Counted from the first letter of the stretch, positions 19,243 to 30,520 are shown. The stretch: 64,000 nt of DNA from Enterovibrio norvegicus DSM 15893 (GCF_900115495.1 NZ_FOWR01000015.1:61196-125195); one strand, 5' to 3'. Numbers and translations: made by a program. Notes: generated from the sequence alone by a model not told the origin.

Positions 19243-20300
19243 GACCAATCAAAACTGAGCTGGGAGGCCTTACTGTCGTCAGTTGCAATCAACCCCACAG
19301 ATAAACCAATCAGGCGCACCCCTCGTCCATTCTGTCGCGATAGCGCTTCTAATAGCAGTTCAGGAAAAGCTTCTTCATCATATTTCCACTGACGATGTTC
19401 CACCGTCGTTTGCTGAAAATCAGAAAACTTGAGCTTTACGCCCTGCCTAGCAATCAACAAATCCGGACACACTCGCTTCAGACGGGTTTCAAGTTCTTCG
19501 TAAAGCGATGCCATCACGTCCATGCACTCCGATTCCGTTTGAATATCTTCGGGCAAGGTTCTTTCGACGCCGACGGACTTTCTTACGCGATGTGTTTCTA
19601 CCTCTCGCTCATCGATGCCATGACAACGATTCCAAAGCGATTGACCAAACTTACCAAAGCGAGAGAGCAATGTGTTTTTGTCGTAGGCTTGAACGTCTTC
19701 GCCTTTATAGAGCCCCATCTCATGAAGCTTTGCCAGCGTCACTTTTCCCACGCCAGGAATTTTTTCCAACGGTAGGGTTTTGACGAATGCCGCCACACCA
19801 TCAGGCGTGATCACGTACTTTCCATCGGGTTTATTCAGGTCTGAGGCGACCTTAGCGATAAATTTAATCGGAGCAATGCCCGCTGACGCCGTTAAGCCAA
19901 GTTCTCGCTTAATGGTCTGGCGAATATCTTCCGCAATAAGAGTGGCAGAGCCTTGGAAAAGTAAGCAGTCACTTACATCCAAATAAGCTTCATCGAGTGA
20001 TAAGGGCTCTATTTTGTCTGTGTAGCGTTCGAAAATGGCACGTATTTGCTGTGATACGCTTTTGTATTTGGCCATTTCACCGCGCACAACCGTAAGTGTC
20101 GGACACAGTTTTAACGCGTGTGCCGTCGCCATGGCAGAGCGCACACCAAACTTACGGGCTTCGTAATTACACGTAGAAATAACGCCACGCCGTTTTTCTG
20201 ATCCCCCAATAGCCAAGGGAATACCACGAAGTGACGGGTTGTCTCGCATTTCAACAGCGGCATAAAAACAATCCATGTCGATATGGATAATCTTTTTCAT
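19239..20300 (-). CDS. dinB: DNA polymerase IV DinB
   Basis: 353-residue Y-family translesion polymerase. Catalytic acidic residues are Asp8 ([12 protein letters not shown]) and the pair in LSLDEAYLD; the [21 protein letters not shown] region, a helix-hairpin-helix ([13 protein letters not shown]) and little-finger domain follow. The extreme C-terminus (SQLSFDWS) resembles a beta-clamp-binding tail. The ATG at 20300 is chosen because it aligns with E. coli DinB; a GTG at 20321 would overlap the LexA box. A consensus LexA operator upstream indicates SOS induction. Confidence 0.95.
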   Translation of the reverse strand: MKKIIHIDMDCFYAAVEMRDNPSLRGIPLAIGGSEKRRGVISTCNYEARKFGVRSAMATAHALKLCPTLTVVRGEMAKYKSVSQQIRAIFERYTDKIEPLSLDEAYLDVSDCLLFQGSATLIAEDIRQTIKRELGLTASAGIAPIKFIAKVASDLNKPDGKYVITPDGVAAFVKTLPLEKIPGVGKVTLAKLHEMGLYKGEDVQAYDKNTLLSRFGKFGQSLWNRCHGIDEREVETHRVRKSVGVERTLPEDIQTESECMDVMASLYEELETRLKRVCPDLLIARQGVKLKFSDFQQTTVEHRQWKYDEEAFPELLLEALSRQNGRGVRLIGLSVGLIATDDSKASQLSFDWS

Positions 20301-20320
20301 AGCAAGAACGGCCCAAAACA

Positions 20321-20336
20321 CTGTTTAGATAAACAG
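20321..20336 (-). promoter_or_regulatory. LexA (SOS) box upstream of dinB
   Basis: CTGTTTAGATAAACAG matches the gammaproteobacterial consensus CTGT-N8-ACAG perfectly. It is 20 bp upstream of the dinB ATG, so bound LexA should block the promoter. Confidence 0.88.
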
Positions 20337-20435
20337 TGGTAATTATCTGCGCGAAATCGATATGATGCAAGTTTGTCGCCTTAAGAACCTTTCCTCATAG
20401 GACATTAGGAACATAACCTCAGATTTCAGACACAA

Positions 20436-20460
20436 AAAAGGCCGCTCACAGCGACCTTTT
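20436..20460 (-). terminator. Terminator after nqrM
   Basis: AAAGG-CGCT/AGCG-CCTTT stem with one internal mismatch and a CAC loop; the left A run gives a T tail on the minus strand, 16 bp past the nqrM stop. Confidence 0.8.
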
Positions 20461-20475
20461 AACAAGGTGGAATCG

Positions 20476-20697
20476 TTAGAGAATCTGATTCTTTTTCCAC
20501 TCTTCAGCTTTCGCCGCACGTGCTTCGCGCTTTTTACGAGCGTCACAAGGTTCTGGGCAATCACATTCTTTTTCAATGCCGATAGAGCCGAGACCGCCGC
20601 AACTGCCGCTGATCGTTTTTCGTTGAACAATGTAACCGATAGACATGCCTGCAATCACAAGCATGAAAACCGAAAACGTTATCAGATATACAGACAT
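20476..20697 (-). CDS. nqrM: NqrM, Na+-NQR maturation protein
   Basis: 73-residue membrane protein (DUF539). One N-terminal membrane helix (about 4-26) is followed by a cytoplasmic cysteine cluster: SGSCGGLGSIG and ECDCPEPCDARKK. In vibrios NqrM is needed to assemble active Na+-NQR and is thought to deliver iron to the NqrD/NqrE site. The ATG has apbE 10 bp upstream, so both maturation genes share a transcript, and both serve the Nqr complex encoded next to them. Confidence 0.93.
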   Translation of the reverse strand: MSVYLITFSVFMLVIAGMSIGYIVQRKTISGSCGGLGSIGIEKECDCPEPCDARKKREARAAKAEEWKKNQIL

Positions 20698-20707
20698 TTC
20701 ATTACCC

Positions 20708-21724
20708 TTAACGTGTTAGATACTTTTTAAACGCGTCCGATGCGACTTCTTTGAAGCCATTATCCGTCTTTATGATGAAAAATGCGGCAATTTTTTCACT
20801 GTTCGCCAGCGTAAGTGCTTTGTCAGGCCCCATCACCATGAAGGCAGTAGAAAAGCCATCTGCCGTCATACATGATTTATCCAAGACAGTGACAGACACC
20901 AAGCGGTGATTAATAGGTTTTGCCGTAGCAGGATTAATCGTGTGCGAATAGCGAACACCATTTTCCTCAAAATAGTTTCTGTAATCGCCCGACGTTGCCA
21001 TTGCCATGTCTCCAGGGGCAATGATCTCTTGAACGGTTTGTTGATCGTCGCTTGGTTTTTCGATCGCAATGCGCCAAGGCTGACCTTCTGCATTCACGCC
21101 TTTCAATTGAAGCTCACCGCCAATCTCAACCAGATAGTTACTCAAACCAAGTTCAGCCAGGTAATTTGCAATAACATCCACGCCAAACCCTTTTGCGATC
21201 GAGGAAAGATCTACATACAGGTCTGGGTTCGTTTTGATCACAGACATACCATCCACAAAAAGATGATTAATCCCCGTCATCGCACGGCGCTCTGCGACTT
21301 GAGCATCGGTTGGAACGCGATCTGGTCTGCCTTCAGGGCCAAAACCCCATAGGTTAACCAAAGGTCCGACAGTGACATCCAGTGCCCCGCCTGACAGTTT
21401 ATTAATGCGAATCGCTTCACTCATCACCGTCGCCGTATCTTTTGATACCGTAAACGGTGAATCATCTTTGTGTTGGTTAAACTGACTCAGTTCAGACGTT
21501 TTACGGTAGGTCGACATTTGGTCATTCACCAACTCCAAACGTTTATCAATTTCCACTTGGATATCAGATGCACTCGGCAATGTCACATCGTTCAAAAACT
21601 TAACCGAGTAATAGGTTCCCATTGTGGAACCTGTTAAGTGCGTTTGTTTCGGCGTTTGATCGCAGCCTGCCAGAACCAATAAGGCGCTAACAATAAGACC
21701 GGCAGACAACAGGAATTTTTTCAT
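20708..21724 (-). CDS. apbE: FAD:protein FMN transferase ApbE
   Basis: 338-residue periplasmic lipoprotein. The signal peptide ends in a lipobox (VLAGC). It attaches FMN through a phosphoester to threonine in D/SGxT sites, here expected on NqrB and NqrC. Family blocks are GSTMGTYYSVKF, LSGGALDVTVGPLVNLWGFG, and the C-terminal MTADGFSTAFMVMG with its Mg-binding aspartate. The ATG at 21724 is chosen because it gives the proper signal peptide; an upstream start at 21778 would bury it. The nqr operon ends 255 bp upstream with its own terminator, so apbE-nqrM probably has a separate promoter. Confidence 0.95.
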   Translation of the reverse strand: MKKFLLSAGLIVSALLVLAGCDQTPKQTHLTGSTMGTYYSVKFLNDVTLPSASDIQVEIDKRLELVNDQMSTYRKTSELSQFNQHKDDSPFTVSKDTATVMSEAIRINKLSGGALDVTVGPLVNLWGFGPEGRPDRVPTDAQVAERRAMTGINHLFVDGMSVIKTNPDLYVDLSSIAKGFGVDVIANYLAELGLSNYLVEIGGELQLKGVNAEGQPWRIAIEKPSDDQQTVQEIIAPGDMAMATSGDYRNYFEENGVRYSHTINPATAKPINHRLVSVTVLDKSCMTADGFSTAFMVMGPDKALTLANSEKIAAFFIIKTDNGFKEVASDAFKKYLTR

Positions 21725-21930
21725 TACTTTATCCGGTTTTGGAAATAGAGGTATTAGAACGCAAAACGTTGCAGCCATACATAGCCATCAACACAACAGC
21801 ATTCGAATACCAATCACAGTATATATTTAGCGAACATGACGATGTAAATCGAAGACAAATCAGAATGATTTATGGCACTTACACTTTGGTTCTCTTAAAT
21901 AACTTCTGTGATTGGTATGGTATTTACGCA

Positions 21931-21960
21931 AAATGGCTGACCCTAAGGCCAGCCATTGTT
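21931..21960 (-). terminator. Terminator of the nqr operon
   Basis: Inverted repeat ATGGCTG/CAGCCAT around a GC-rich loop, with a T tail on the minus strand, 24 bp after the nqrF stop. Confidence 0.75.
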
Positions 21961-21979
21961 CTTTCAGACGTGGTGTAAA

Positions 21980-23203
21980 TTAGCCACCGAAGTCATCAAG
22001 TAGGATGTTTTCATCTTCAACACCCAGATCTTTCAGCATGCCGATCACAGCCGCGTTCATCATTGGAGGACCACACATGTAGAACTCACAATCTTCAGGC
22101 GCATCGTGATCTTTCAAGTAGTTCTCGAATAGCACGTTGTGGATGAAGCCTGTTAGACCTTCCCAGTTATCTTCTGGAAGCGGATCTGACAGCGCACAAT
22201 GCCACTGGAAGTTAGGGTTCTCTGCTTGAAGACCATCAAAATCTTCCACATAGAACATCTCACGCTTAGAACGTGCACCGTACCAGAAAGACATCTTACG
22301 GCTAGACTTCAAACGCTTAAGCTGATCGAAGATATGCGAACGCATTGGTGCCATACCTGCACCACCACCAACGAATACCATTTCAGCGTCAGTGTCTTTC
22401 GCGAAGAACTCACCGAATGGACCAGAGATCGTACACTTATCACCTTCTTTCAACGACCAGATGAACGAAGACATGATGCCTGGAGCAACTTCTGGGTTGT
22501 TAGGTGGCGGCGTAGCAATACGCACGTTCAGCATGATAATGCCAAACTCTTCTGGGTAGTTAGCCATTGAGTATGCGCGGATAGTTTCTTCGTTAACCTT
22601 AGACTCATAACGGAATAGGTTAAACTTGTCCCAATCTTCACGGTACTCTTCTGGTACATCAAAGTCAGCGTACTTAATGTGGTGCGCTGGTGCTTCAATC
22701 TGGATGTAACCACCTGCACGGAAAGGTACAGATTCGCCATCAGGGATTTGAAGCTTAAGTTCTTTGATGAAGGTTGCTTTGTTATCGTTAGAGATAACAG
22801 CACATTCCCACTTCTTAACACCGAAGATTTCTTCTGGAAGCTCGATGTCCATGTCGATTTTCATTGCAACCTGACATGCTAGACGTTCGCCTTCACGCGC
22901 TTCACCTTTGCTGATGTGATCAAGTTCAGTTGGCAGAATATCACCGCCGCCCGATTTGATTTTCACGCGACACTGGCCACAAGAACCACCGCCACCACAT
23001 GCAGAAGAGACGAATACGCCTGCACCTGCAAGCGCACTTAGCAGCTTGCCGCCAGGCTGTGTAACGATAGCTAAAGAGTCATCGCCGTTTACAGATATGG
23101 TGATGTCACCTGATGGTACTAACTTGGATTTGGCGAACAGAATCACCAGTACCAGAGCCAGTACAATTAGAGTAAACATCACTACACCAAGAATAATGTC
23201 CAT
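21980..23203 (-). CDS. nqrF: Na+-NQR subunit F (NADH dehydrogenase)
   Basis: 407-residue electron-entry subunit of the sodium pump. One N-terminal membrane helix (about 3-24) anchors a 2Fe-2S ferredoxin domain with Cys69, Cys75, Cys78 and Cys110, followed by an FAD domain ([11 protein letters not shown]) and an NADH-binding domain ([16 protein letters not shown] and [10 protein letters not shown]). It oxidises NADH in the cytoplasm and passes electrons through FAD and the Fe-S centre. It is the last gene of nqrABCDEF, 31 bp after nqrE. Confidence 0.97.
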   Translation of the reverse strand: MDIILGVVMFTLIVLALVLVILFAKSKLVPSGDITISVNGDDSLAIVTQPGGKLLSALAGAGVFVSSACGGGGSCGQCRVKIKSGGGDILPTELDHISKGEAREGERLACQVAMKIDMDIELPEEIFGVKKWECAVISNDNKATFIKELKLQIPDGESVPFRAGGYIQIEAPAHHIKYADFDVPEEYREDWDKFNLFRYESKVNEETIRAYSMANYPEEFGIIMLNVRIATPPPNNPEVAPGIMSSFIWSLKEGDKCTISGPFGEFFAKDTDAEMVFVGGGAGMAPMRSHIFDQLKRLKSSRKMSFWYGARSKREMFYVEDFDGLQAENPNFQWHCALSDPLPEDNWEGLTGFIHNVLFENYLKDHDAPEDCEFYMCGPPMMNAAVIGMLKDLGVEDENILLDDFGG

Positions 23204-23234
23204 TGACTATTCCTTATTTCGCGGTTTACCCGAC

Positions 23235-23831
23235 TTACAGTTGAACACCGGAGAAAGACATAAAGCCCAGCGCCATCAAACCTACAGTGATGAAGGTAAT
23301 ACCTAGACCACGAAGTGCAGGAGGTACATCTGAGTACTTCATCTTTTCACGAATACCTGCCAGCGCAACAATCGCTAGCATCCAGCCCACACCAGAGCCG
23401 AAACCGTAAACCACAGATTCTACGAAGTTGTAGTCACGTTGAACCATGAAAGATACACCACCAAAGATTGCACAGTTAACTGTGATCAATGGAAGGAAGA
23501 TACCCAATGCGTTGTATAGCGGCGGGAAAAAGCGGTCCAGAACCATTTCTAGGATCTGTACCAAAGCCGCGATAACGCCGATGAAAGTGATGAAGTTCAG
23601 GAAGCTAAGATCCACGCCTTCAACAATCGCACCGTTTCTTAGTACAAAGTTGTAAATCAGGTTGTTAACCGGAACGGCCACAGACAGTACTACGATTACC
23701 GCAACACCAAGACCGAACGATGTTTTAACTTTCTTAGATACAGCCAAGAAAGTACACATACCTAGGAAGAAAGAAAGTGCCAGGTTTTCGATGAAGATCG
23801 AACGGACCAGCAGGCTGATGTAATGTTCCAT
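23235..23831 (-). CDS. nqrE: Na+-NQR subunit E
   Basis: 198-residue integral membrane subunit with six predicted helices, homologous to NqrD and RnfA. The conserved cysteines are in [21 protein letters not shown] and in [10 protein letters not shown]; with those of NqrD they hold the intramembrane iron centre. It lies seven bp after nqrD in the operon. Identification is clear from order and sequence. Confidence 0.97.
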   Translation of the reverse strand: MEHYISLLVRSIFIENLALSFFLGMCTFLAVSKKVKTSFGLGVAVIVVLSVAVPVNNLIYNFVLRNGAIVEGVDLSFLNFITFIGVIAALVQILEMVLDRFFPPLYNALGIFLPLITVNCAIFGGVSFMVQRDYNFVESVVYGFGSGVGWMLAIVALAGIREKMKYSDVPPALRGLGITFITVGLMALGFMSFSGVQL

Positions 23832-23838
23832 TACGTCC

Positions 23839-24471
23839 TTACTCCTTCGCTTCTATTTGTTCAGGTTTGAACGTACGTACAATCCAGATCAGGAAGCCGA
23901 TCAGGAAGAATGCTGATGGTGCCAGAAGCATCATACCGTTTGGTTGGTACCAACCGCCTTCTGAAGTCAGAGGCAATACAGACATACCAAACAGCTTGCC
24001 TGAGCCCAAAAGCTCACGGAAGAAGCCGACAGTAATCAGAACGAAGCCGTAACCCAAACCGTTACCGATACCATCAATGAATGATGGAAGTGGCGCTGAT
24101 TTCATTGCATATGCTTCAGCACGACCCATTACGATACAGTTAGTGATGATCAGACCAACGAATACAGACAGCTGCTTAGAGATGTCATAAACGTATGCTT
24201 TAAGGATCTGGTCAACAACGATTACCAGCGAGGCGATGATCGCCATCTGCACGATAATACGTACTGAGTTAGGGATATGATTGCGAATCGCCGAAACGAA
24301 CAAGTTAGAGAAAGCGGTAACGAATACTACCGCTAGCGTCATAACAAATGCTGTTTCTAGCTTAGTGGTAACCGCTAGCGCAGAACACACACCTAGCACT
24401 TGAAGTGCAATAGGGTTGTTGTCTAGTAGTGGGCCCCACAGATTCTGTTTAAGTTCTTTAGTGTTAGCCAT
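23839..24471 (-). CDS. nqrD: Na+-NQR subunit D
   Basis: 210-residue integral membrane subunit, inverted-topology partner of NqrE and homologue of RnfE. Conserved cysteines appear in [17 protein letters not shown] and [15 protein letters not shown], which contribute to the iron centre in the membrane. Its start overlaps the nqrC end by eight bases, suggesting translational coupling. Confidence 0.97.
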   Translation of the reverse strand: MANTKELKQNLWGPLLDNNPIALQVLGVCSALAVTTKLETAFVMTLAVVFVTAFSNLFVSAIRNHIPNSVRIIVQMAIIASLVIVVDQILKAYVYDISKQLSVFVGLIITNCIVMGRAEAYAMKSAPLPSFIDGIGNGLGYGFVLITVGFFRELLGSGKLFGMSVLPLTSEGGWYQPNGMMLLAPSAFFLIGFLIWIVRTFKPEQIEAKE

Positions 24472-25246
24472 TGTTCAGGCCTCCTTCACGAACTTTAGTC
24501 AGGAATGGTCCGAAACCATTGTCTCCCAACCAGAAGTCAAAGGTGTACTGAACACCGTTACCCGTCAGAGTAGCCCCAGACAGACCGTCAACACCGTGGA
24601 TATCTCCAGGTTGAGCGCCGCCTTTTACGATACGAATCGCTGGTTTACCCTGCTCATCAAACAGCTTCTTACCTTCGAACTGTGAACGCCAGCGTGGGTT
24701 TTCGACTTCGCCACCCAGTCCTGGAGTTTCACCTTGTTGGTAGTAAGAGATGCCGCCAACGGTGTTGCCATCGGTTTCAACTGCAACGAACGCATACATC
24801 ATCGACCAAAGACCGTTACCGTGCATTGGAAGAATGATTTCGCTCGTTTTGCCTTCTGCGTCTTTCACCAAGTAAATTTTCGCTAGGTTGGCGCGACGGC
24901 CAATACCACCGAAGTCTTGGTCTGCAGGAAGCAGAATCGACTCAGCTGGGTCATTGGCAGCAAGACGTTGATTGTACTTCGCAGCTTCTGCTTCAGTACC
25001 CACCATCTCACCTGTTGCCAAATCAACCAACTGGGGTTGAATGAACTTGCCAAAGGCTGCTTGAATGTCACCGTCAGCATCGATGCCGGCAACAGAAAGG
25101 ATGTTGCGCTGTACGTCTAGAACGGCATTTTTCTCTTGCAAAGGACGCAGAGAAACCGCCGCGAAAGATACCACGACTGAACACACAAGGCTCAGCGCGA
25201 TAACTACGGTCAGCGTTTTTTTAATGCTATCGTTATTGCTTGACAC
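24464..25246 (-). CDS. nqrC: Na+-NQR subunit C (covalent FMN)
   Basis: 260-residue subunit with one N-terminal membrane helix (about 10-32) and a periplasmic FMN domain. The flavinylation motif SGAT is at 223-226, so FMN is expected on Thr226. The GTG at 25246 is chosen over the longer frame from 25303 because GGAGG lies nine bases before it and the protein then begins like other NqrC ([11 protein letters not shown]). It overlaps nqrB by 14 bases and nqrD by eight, marking tight translational coupling. Confidence 0.96.
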   Translation of the reverse strand: MSSNNDSIKKTLTVVIALSLVCSVVVSFAAVSLRPLQEKNAVLDVQRNILSVAGIDADGDIQAAFGKFIQPQLVDLATGEMVGTEAEAAKYNQRLAANDPAESILLPADQDFGGIGRRANLAKIYLVKDAEGKTSEIILPMHGNGLWSMMYAFVAVETDGNTVGGISYYQQGETPGLGGEVENPRWRSQFEGKKLFDEQGKPAIRIVKGGAQPGDIHGVDGLSGATLTGNGVQYTFDFWLGDNGFGPFLTKVREGGLNNG

Positions 25247-26477
25247 GAGCCAGCCTCCGTTTGATGTTGCCCTGAATAACCAGGTTGTCGAACAGCGGGG
25301 CAAACAGGTTCGCGAACAGAATCGCCAGCATCATACCTTCTGGGTATGCCGGGTTAACAACACGAATCATAACTGCCATCGCACCAATCAGGATGCCGTA
25401 CCACCATTTTGCTTTATTGGTGAATGAGGCTGAAACTGGATCGGTCGCCATGAACATCATACCGAACGCAAAACCACCTAGAACCAAGTGCCAGTGCCAA
25501 GGCATGCTGAACATTGGGTTAGTGCTTGAGCCAACGATGTTGAACAAGGTCGCAGTAGCAACAAGACCAATCATGGTACCTACGATGATGCGCCATGATG
25601 CAATACGCATCGCAACGATCATTGCACCACCAATGATGATGGCCAGTGTTGACACTTCACCGATTGAACCTGGGATGTTACCGATGAACGCGTCCATCCA
25701 AGAAATCGAGTTACCCGTGACGTTATGAACCAGCGCGCCTTGACCGCCTGCAGCCCATTGGCTCAGTGCAGTTGCACCAGAGAAGCCATCAGCAGCAGTC
25801 CAAACCAAGTCACCTGAAATCTGTGCAGGGTATGCAAAGAACAGGAATGCACGACCAGCAAGTGCCGGGTTCAAGAAGTTACGTCCGGTACCACCGAAGA
25901 TTTCTTTCGCAACAACAACACCGAAGGTAATACCTAGTGCTGCTTGCCATAGCGGAAGCGTTGGCGGAACAATCAAAGCAAACAGGATAGAGGTGACGAA
26001 GAAACCTTCGTTGACTTCATGCTTGCGGACCATACAGAAAAGGACTTCCCAGAAACCACCGACAAGGAACACTGTCGCGTAGATTGGTAGGAAGTAGGTC
26101 GCACCAAGCATCATTTTGCTTGCCCAGCCTGCATCGGCTTGGAGCGTGCCACCAAACATCTGTGTTAGCCAGTAGTGCCAGTTACCATCAATGATTGAGG
26201 TAAGTTGGTCGCCACTGTACATGGCATTCAATGCCATGATGGTTTGGTTACCTGTGTTGTACATGCCAAAGAACATGGCAGGGAACACAGCAATCCACAC
26301 CATGATCATGATGCGTTTTAGGTCGATACTGTCACGAACATGCGCACCGCGATGTGTCACTGTACCTGGGGTGTAAAGCAAGGTTGCTACTGCTTCGTAC
26401 AGCGCAAACCATTTTTCATGCTTGCCACCAGGTTCAAAATGCGGTTCGATGTCTTCCAGATATTTTTTCAGGCTCAT
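25233..26477 (-). CDS. nqrB: Na+-NQR subunit B (covalent FMN, sodium channel)
   Basis: 414-residue membrane subunit that carries a covalent FMN and riboflavin and forms the sodium path. The SGAT motif at 233-236 places FMN on Thr236, the same position as in Vibrio cholerae. The [20 protein letters not shown] block and several hydrophobic segments are typical. Three bp separate it from nqrA. Confidence 0.97.
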   Translation of the reverse strand: MSLKKYLEDIEPHFEPGGKHEKWFALYEAVATLLYTPGTVTHRGAHVRDSIDLKRIMIMVWIAVFPAMFFGMYNTGNQTIMALNAMYSGDQLTSIIDGNWHYWLTQMFGGTLQADAGWASKMMLGATYFLPIYATVFLVGGFWEVLFCMVRKHEVNEGFFVTSILFALIVPPTLPLWQAALGITFGVVVAKEIFGGTGRNFLNPALAGRAFLFFAYPAQISGDLVWTAADGFSGATALSQWAAGGQGALVHNVTGNSISWMDAFIGNIPGSIGEVSTLAIIIGGAMIVAMRIASWRIIVGTMIGLVATATLFNIVGSSTNPMFSMPWHWHLVLGGFAFGMMFMATDPVSASFTNKAKWWYGILIGAMAVMIRVVNPAYPEGMMLAILFANLFAPLFDNLVIQGNIKRRLARVKQ

Positions 26478-26480
26478 CAG

Positions 26481-27821
26481 TTACCCTTCCTTCTCAATTT
26501 GATCAAGGCACTCGCGAAGCATCGGGCCAAAATCGTATTTGCCAGGGCAAACAAAGGTACACAGAGCTAAATCTTCTGAATCAAGTTCCAGTGCACCTAA
26601 CTGAACCATGCTGTCCAAATCACCTGCACAGATGTCTCGAAGTAACATGGTTGGCTCAATGTCCAGAGGCATAACACGTTCGTAGTTGCCAATTGGCACC
26701 ATTGAACGCTCACTACCATTGGTAGTGGTTGTCATGTTGAACAGCTGGCCTTTGAAGAACTGGCTCAGGAACGCACGGGTTACAGAGAACTTGTTTTTGC
26801 CTGGAACAATCCAACCAAACAGTTCTTTCTCACGGCCTTCTCGAAGCGCACTCACCTGCAGGTGGAAGCGACCAAGGAAACCATGAGCACCGCCAGCATC
26901 TGTACCGCTTAGTACGGAACCAGAAATAAGACGGATTTCTCCAGGCATCAATTCATTGTCAGTAAGATCATTAATTGACGCACCGACTTGTGTGCGAATT
27001 AGGCGAGGGTTGTTTACCACAGGGCCTGCCAAAGAGATTACGCGATCAGTATAAATTTCACCGGTTAGGAAAAGTTTACCGAACGCAATAACGTCTTGGT
27101 AGTTCAGGTGCCAAACTTGCGCTTCCAAGCCTGCAGGGCGAAGGAAATGGATGTGAGTACCAACCAAACCTGCTGGGTGAGGACCGTTGAACACGTGTTC
27201 TTCGACATTAGATTGTGCACTACGCGGAAGGCTTGATTCACCTTTACATACGAACACTTTATTGTCAGTTAGACGTGAAAGAACATCCAAACCAGCAACG
27301 AATGCTTCTTGCTGCTCATTGATAATTTGCTCTGGATTTGCAGCCAGAGGGTTGGTATCAATTGCTGTAACGAATACAGCCGCAGCCTTCGCATCTACTG
27401 CCGGGCTTTTGCTGAATGGACGGGTTCGAAGCGCTGTCCAAGCACCAGATTCGACAAGTTGTTCAACAACAACTTGACGGTCTAGGCCTGCAATTTCAGA
27501 GGCTTCGTACTTATTGAAAGTGACTTGCTCATTGCCTTCGACTTCGATGACAACCGACTGAAGAACACGTTTCGCACCGCGGTTAACTTCAACCACAGTA
27601 CCTGCAGCAGGTGCAGTAAATTTAACGCCAGCATTCTTTTTGTCTTCAAAAAGCATCTGACCTTTCTTTACTACATCGCCAACACGAACATGCATCGTTG
27701 GACGCATGCCAACGTACTCTTCGCCAAGCAAGGCAACTGTTTTGATGGCTGGGCCATCATTAATCACCTGAGTAGGAGTCCCTGAAATGGGGATATCCAA
27801 ACCCTTTTTTATTGTAATCAT
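26481..27821 (-). CDS. nqrA: Na+-NQR subunit A
   Basis: 446-residue cytosolic subunit, first gene of the sodium-pump operon. The N-terminus [16 protein letters not shown] and the [22 protein letters not shown] segment are diagnostic; a RnfC-like barrel domain follows. The start is placed at 27821 to match other NqrA proteins; an in-frame start at 27833 adds four residues. The Shine-Dalgarno is weak. A leader of roughly 150 nt may precede it. Confidence 0.97.
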   Translation of the reverse strand: MITIKKGLDIPISGTPTQVINDGPAIKTVALLGEEYVGMRPTMHVRVGDVVKKGQMLFEDKKNAGVKFTAPAAGTVVEVNRGAKRVLQSVVIEVEGNEQVTFNKYEASEIAGLDRQVVVEQLVESGAWTALRTRPFSKSPAVDAKAAAVFVTAIDTNPLAANPEQIINEQQEAFVAGLDVLSRLTDNKVFVCKGESSLPRSAQSNVEEHVFNGPHPAGLVGTHIHFLRPAGLEAQVWHLNYQDVIAFGKLFLTGEIYTDRVISLAGPVVNNPRLIRTQVGASINDLTDNELMPGEIRLISGSVLSGTDAGGAHGFLGRFHLQVSALREGREKELFGWIVPGKNKFSVTRAFLSQFFKGQLFNMTTTTNGSERSMVPIGNYERVMPLDIEPTMLLRDICAGDLDSMVQLGALELDSEDLALCTFVCPGKYDFGPMLRECLDQIEKEG

Positions 27822-28324
27822 ACGCACTTGCACTACATTAACGGGAAAAAGAATTCTGTTATTGCGCAGTTAATACACGACTTTCCACTGTCTGGCTGAA
27901 CAACGAAATTATTCAACCTTCGCAACTTCCAAATGACTAACCCGCAACATTTTTCAGTGTCGGGCTAGTTTTCAAGCGGTGGATTCTACCATCAACCAAA
28001 GTCGCTATTCCACGGCAATCACCGTGATACACCTTGAATTTTCGGCAACTGAGCAAACTATCGCCAATTCTGATTGATAAGTATGAGCAAGTGCACAAAT
28101 TGGCATGCAAAGACGTTGTTTAAAGAGTGTTACAAGCGTAACAAACTGTAAATGTGTTTATGCATGCATATCGTGTTTCGTCGACACGTAAATCTTTAAC
28201 ATTTGCTCACTTACATTTCACTTCACTGAATTTTTCATTCAAGTTGTTAACTACGCGTTATGCATTTTTTACTTTTACTAAGAAAAAGGCCGTTTATGCT
28301 AACAGCCTTGAATATTGTTCAATC
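27822..28324 (-). promoter_or_regulatory. 503-bp gene-free region before nqrA
   Basis: No convincing gene is present; a 60-codon plus-strand frame at 28154 lacks family resemblance. On the minus strand an extended -10 (TGGTAGAAT, 27983-27991) could start the nqr transcript near 27976, and an imperfect hairpin (CCCG/CGGG arms, 27938-27967) would fall in the leader. The rest is AT-rich, between nqrA and bolA. Confidence 0.4.
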
Positions 28325-28645
28325 TTACGAGTCTAAATTTGACCCGCCATGGCATGGAGGAGAAACCGGGGATTGTCCGTTTAATTCGTGCCATTCGCTT
28401 TCAGTATATGTATGAATTGCCAAAGCATGGATATCATTTTTCAACTCGTCCGCGAGCACTTGGTTAACCGAACGGTGTCTTGCCAGTAATCGTTTCCCTT
28501 CAAAGCCCTGCGTAACAACCGTTACTTTGAAATGGCTCTCTGACCCAGCGGGAACATTGTGCATGTGACTTTCATTGATCACATCTAAGAACACAGGAGA
28601 AAATGCTGCGGCCAGTTTTTGTTCGATTTTTTGCTGTACAACCAT
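28325..28645 (-). CDS. bolA: BolA-family protein
   Basis: 106-residue member of the BolA family, which pairs with monothiol glutaredoxins and in E. coli also affects morphology and gene expression in stationary phase. The conserved [13 protein letters not shown] with the family histidine and the [13 protein letters not shown] end are present; the tail SPPCHGGSN adds a cysteine. It is divergent from rlmG. In E. coli bolA also lies beside yajG and ampG, which occur just to the right here. Confidence 0.93.
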   Translation of the reverse strand: MVVQQKIEQKLAAAFSPVFLDVINESHMHNVPAGSESHFKVTVVTQGFEGKRLLARHRSVNQVLADELKNDIHALAIHTYTESEWHELNGQSPVSPPCHGGSNLDS

Positions 28646-28791
28646 TATTCGTTATAGCCCTTATCTTTTTGAAATATCATCGCGTCCCGTCTAATGATAG
28701 GCAGAAGCGAAGAGGATTGCAGTATTTGCATCATCTGCGACAATATACGCCATCAATCCCACTCTTTTTCTCGCTTCGCTGGCATCTTTGA

Positions 28792-29919
28792 ATGAAAACC
28801 ACTTTGCAAATTGAAAGCCTCGCTTTAGCGCTACGTCGCTATCCAATCCAAAAGAACGAAACTCTGCAAGCATGGGATGCCGCGGACGAATATTTAATTG
28901 AGCATGTTAAAGGTCTCGCCCTGCCCCCGCAATCGCGTGTATTGATCTTAAATGATGGGTTCGGTGCGCTAACTTGCTGGGCTCTCGCGCAGCAATTTAA
29001 AGTTACAGCTGTAAACGATTCCCTGCTCTCACAACAGAGCATTGAAAAGAACCTGGAAGAAAATGATCTCCACGGTGCAACATTGCTGACATCACTTGAT
29101 GTGCTTTCTTTTGATGTAGATATCGTGGTAGCAAAACTGCCAAAAAACAATCGACTCTTGGTGTGGCAATTGCAGCAAATCGCGCAATTGAGCGACAAAT
29201 CACCTTCTGTCGTTTTTGGTGCAAAAGCAAAAGATGTGCATTCTTCGACACTCAAACTGTTTGAAAAACACTTGGGTGAAACCCACACATCGTTGGCGAA
29301 AAAGAAAGCACGTCTGATTTTTTGCGAAAAGCACATCCAACTCGATGCCTTGCCAAATGAAATGACATCATTTGATGTGCCTGAATATCAGCTCACGCTA
29401 TCAAACCATGCGAATGTGTTTTCATCTGAAAGTCTCGATATCGCCGCATACTTAATGCTTAAACACCTTCCGCACAGTGACGAAATTAAACACATTATCG
29501 ATCTAGGCTGTGGTAACGGTGTTCTGGCTGTTCAATCTGCGAAATTGAACCCACAAGCAAAAGTGACAGCTGTGGACGAAAGTCACATGGCGATCGCCTC
29601 AGCAAGACACAATTTAGTCGCCCATGGTATTGATCCATCAAGATTTGAATGCCGTGCCAATAACTGTCTTGATGAATTCGCAGAAAACAGTGCCGATCTG
29701 GTACTTTGTAATCCTCCGTTTCACCAACAACATGCAGTGACTGATCATATTGCTTGGCAAATGTTTTGTGACGCCAAGCGAGTTCTAGAGCCGAAGGGAC
29801 GTATTGTCGTGATAGGAAACCGTCACCTCGGCTATCATGCTAAATTGAAACGTCTTTTTGGCAATGCGCAGATCATTGCCTCCAACAGTAAGTTTGTTAT
29901 TGTCGAAGCTTCTAAATAA
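28792..29919 (+). CDS. rlmG: 23S rRNA m2G1835 methyltransferase RlmG
   Basis: 375-residue SAM-dependent methyltransferase expected to methylate G1835 of 23S rRNA. The C-terminal Rossmann domain has the SAM loop IIDLGCGNGVLAVQSA (about 233-248) and the N2-guanine catalytic motif NPPFHQQH (about 305-312). The N-terminal half is a degenerate methyltransferase-like domain, as in RlmC/RlmG duplications. Length fits E. coli RlmG (378). The ATG follows a divergent gap of 146 bp to bolA. Confidence 0.92.
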   Translation: MKTTLQIESLALALRRYPIQKNETLQAWDAADEYLIEHVKGLALPPQSRVLILNDGFGALTCWALAQQFKVTAVNDSLLSQQSIEKNLEENDLHGATLLTSLDVLSFDVDIVVAKLPKNNRLLVWQLQQIAQLSDKSPSVVFGAKAKDVHSSTLKLFEKHLGETHTSLAKKKARLIFCEKHIQLDALPNEMTSFDVPEYQLTLSNHANVFSSESLDIAAYLMLKHLPHSDEIKHIIDLGCGNGVLAVQSAKLNPQAKVTAVDESHMAIASARHNLVAHGIDPSRFECRANNCLDEFAENSADLVLCNPPFHQQHAVTDHIAWQMFCDAKRVLEPKGRIVVIGNRHLGYHAKLKRLFGNAQIIASNSKFVIVEASK

Positions 29920-29947
29920 GTCAGACGCTAAAGGGATGTGTTAACAC

Positions 29948-30520
29948 ATGAAAAAAATTCTACTTATATCTGGTCTCATTTTAGGTTTGAGCGCTTGCTC
30001 TACGCCCAAAGAGCCGCAACTTACCGTCGCACCTCAACCAACGATTTCGTCAGTGCCTGTCGTTCAAGGTAAAACGGTGATGGTAGAAAGCCGTGACTTA
30101 CGTACTGCCCAATTTGTTGCTGTCGTTGATAACGGCCGTAAAAATGTTCAACCGATCCACGCAACCTCTAACGTACGCATTGTTCTTGAAGACGCGCTAA
30201 CTCGACAATTCAACTCGCAAGGCTACCGCGTTGCGACTGACAGCAAAGGCAAAGTGCGCCTAGATGTGCTGGATGCATTGGTCAAAGTTGAACACTCCGT
30301 GTTTTCGCACACCATGCAAACCAACGTGCAAATCCAACTTGTGGCTGAGACAAGCGATAACAAATTCGTGAAACGCTACACTGGTAAATCCACCATGGAA
30401 GGCGCAACCAGCGCATCAGTGGAAGACATGGAAATTGCTTTAAACACATTGTTGGAAGCTGTGCTTCAAGACATTTCGCGTGACAAGCAACTTGCCACCT
30501 TTATGAACGAGAACTTCTAA
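29948..30520 (+). CDS. yajG: YajG-family lipoprotein
   Basis: 190-residue lipoprotein; the signal peptide ends in LSACS with the lipid-bearing cysteine at residue 16. The remainder matches the YajG family (uncharacterised), with VESRDLRTAQFVAVVDNG near residue 50 and VRLDVLDALVKVEHSVFSH near 100. No activity is known. Its stop overlaps the next ATG by one base, and ampG follows two genes later, a conserved arrangement. Confidence 0.9.
   Translation: MKKILLISGLILGLSACSTPKEPQLTVAPQPTISSVPVVQGKTVMVESRDLRTAQFVAVVDNGRKNVQPIHATSNVRIVLEDALTRQFNSQGYRVATDSKGKVRLDVLDALVKVEHSVFSHTMQTNVQIQLVAETSDNKFVKRYTGKSTMEGATSASVEDMEIALNTLLEAVLQDISRDKQLATFMNENF

Noticed and set aside
28154..28336. 60-codon plus-strand frame in the nqrA-bolA gap
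   Set aside because: No ribosome site, overlaps the end of bolA, and composition (many Phe, Thr, Ser) reflects AT-rich non-coding DNA.
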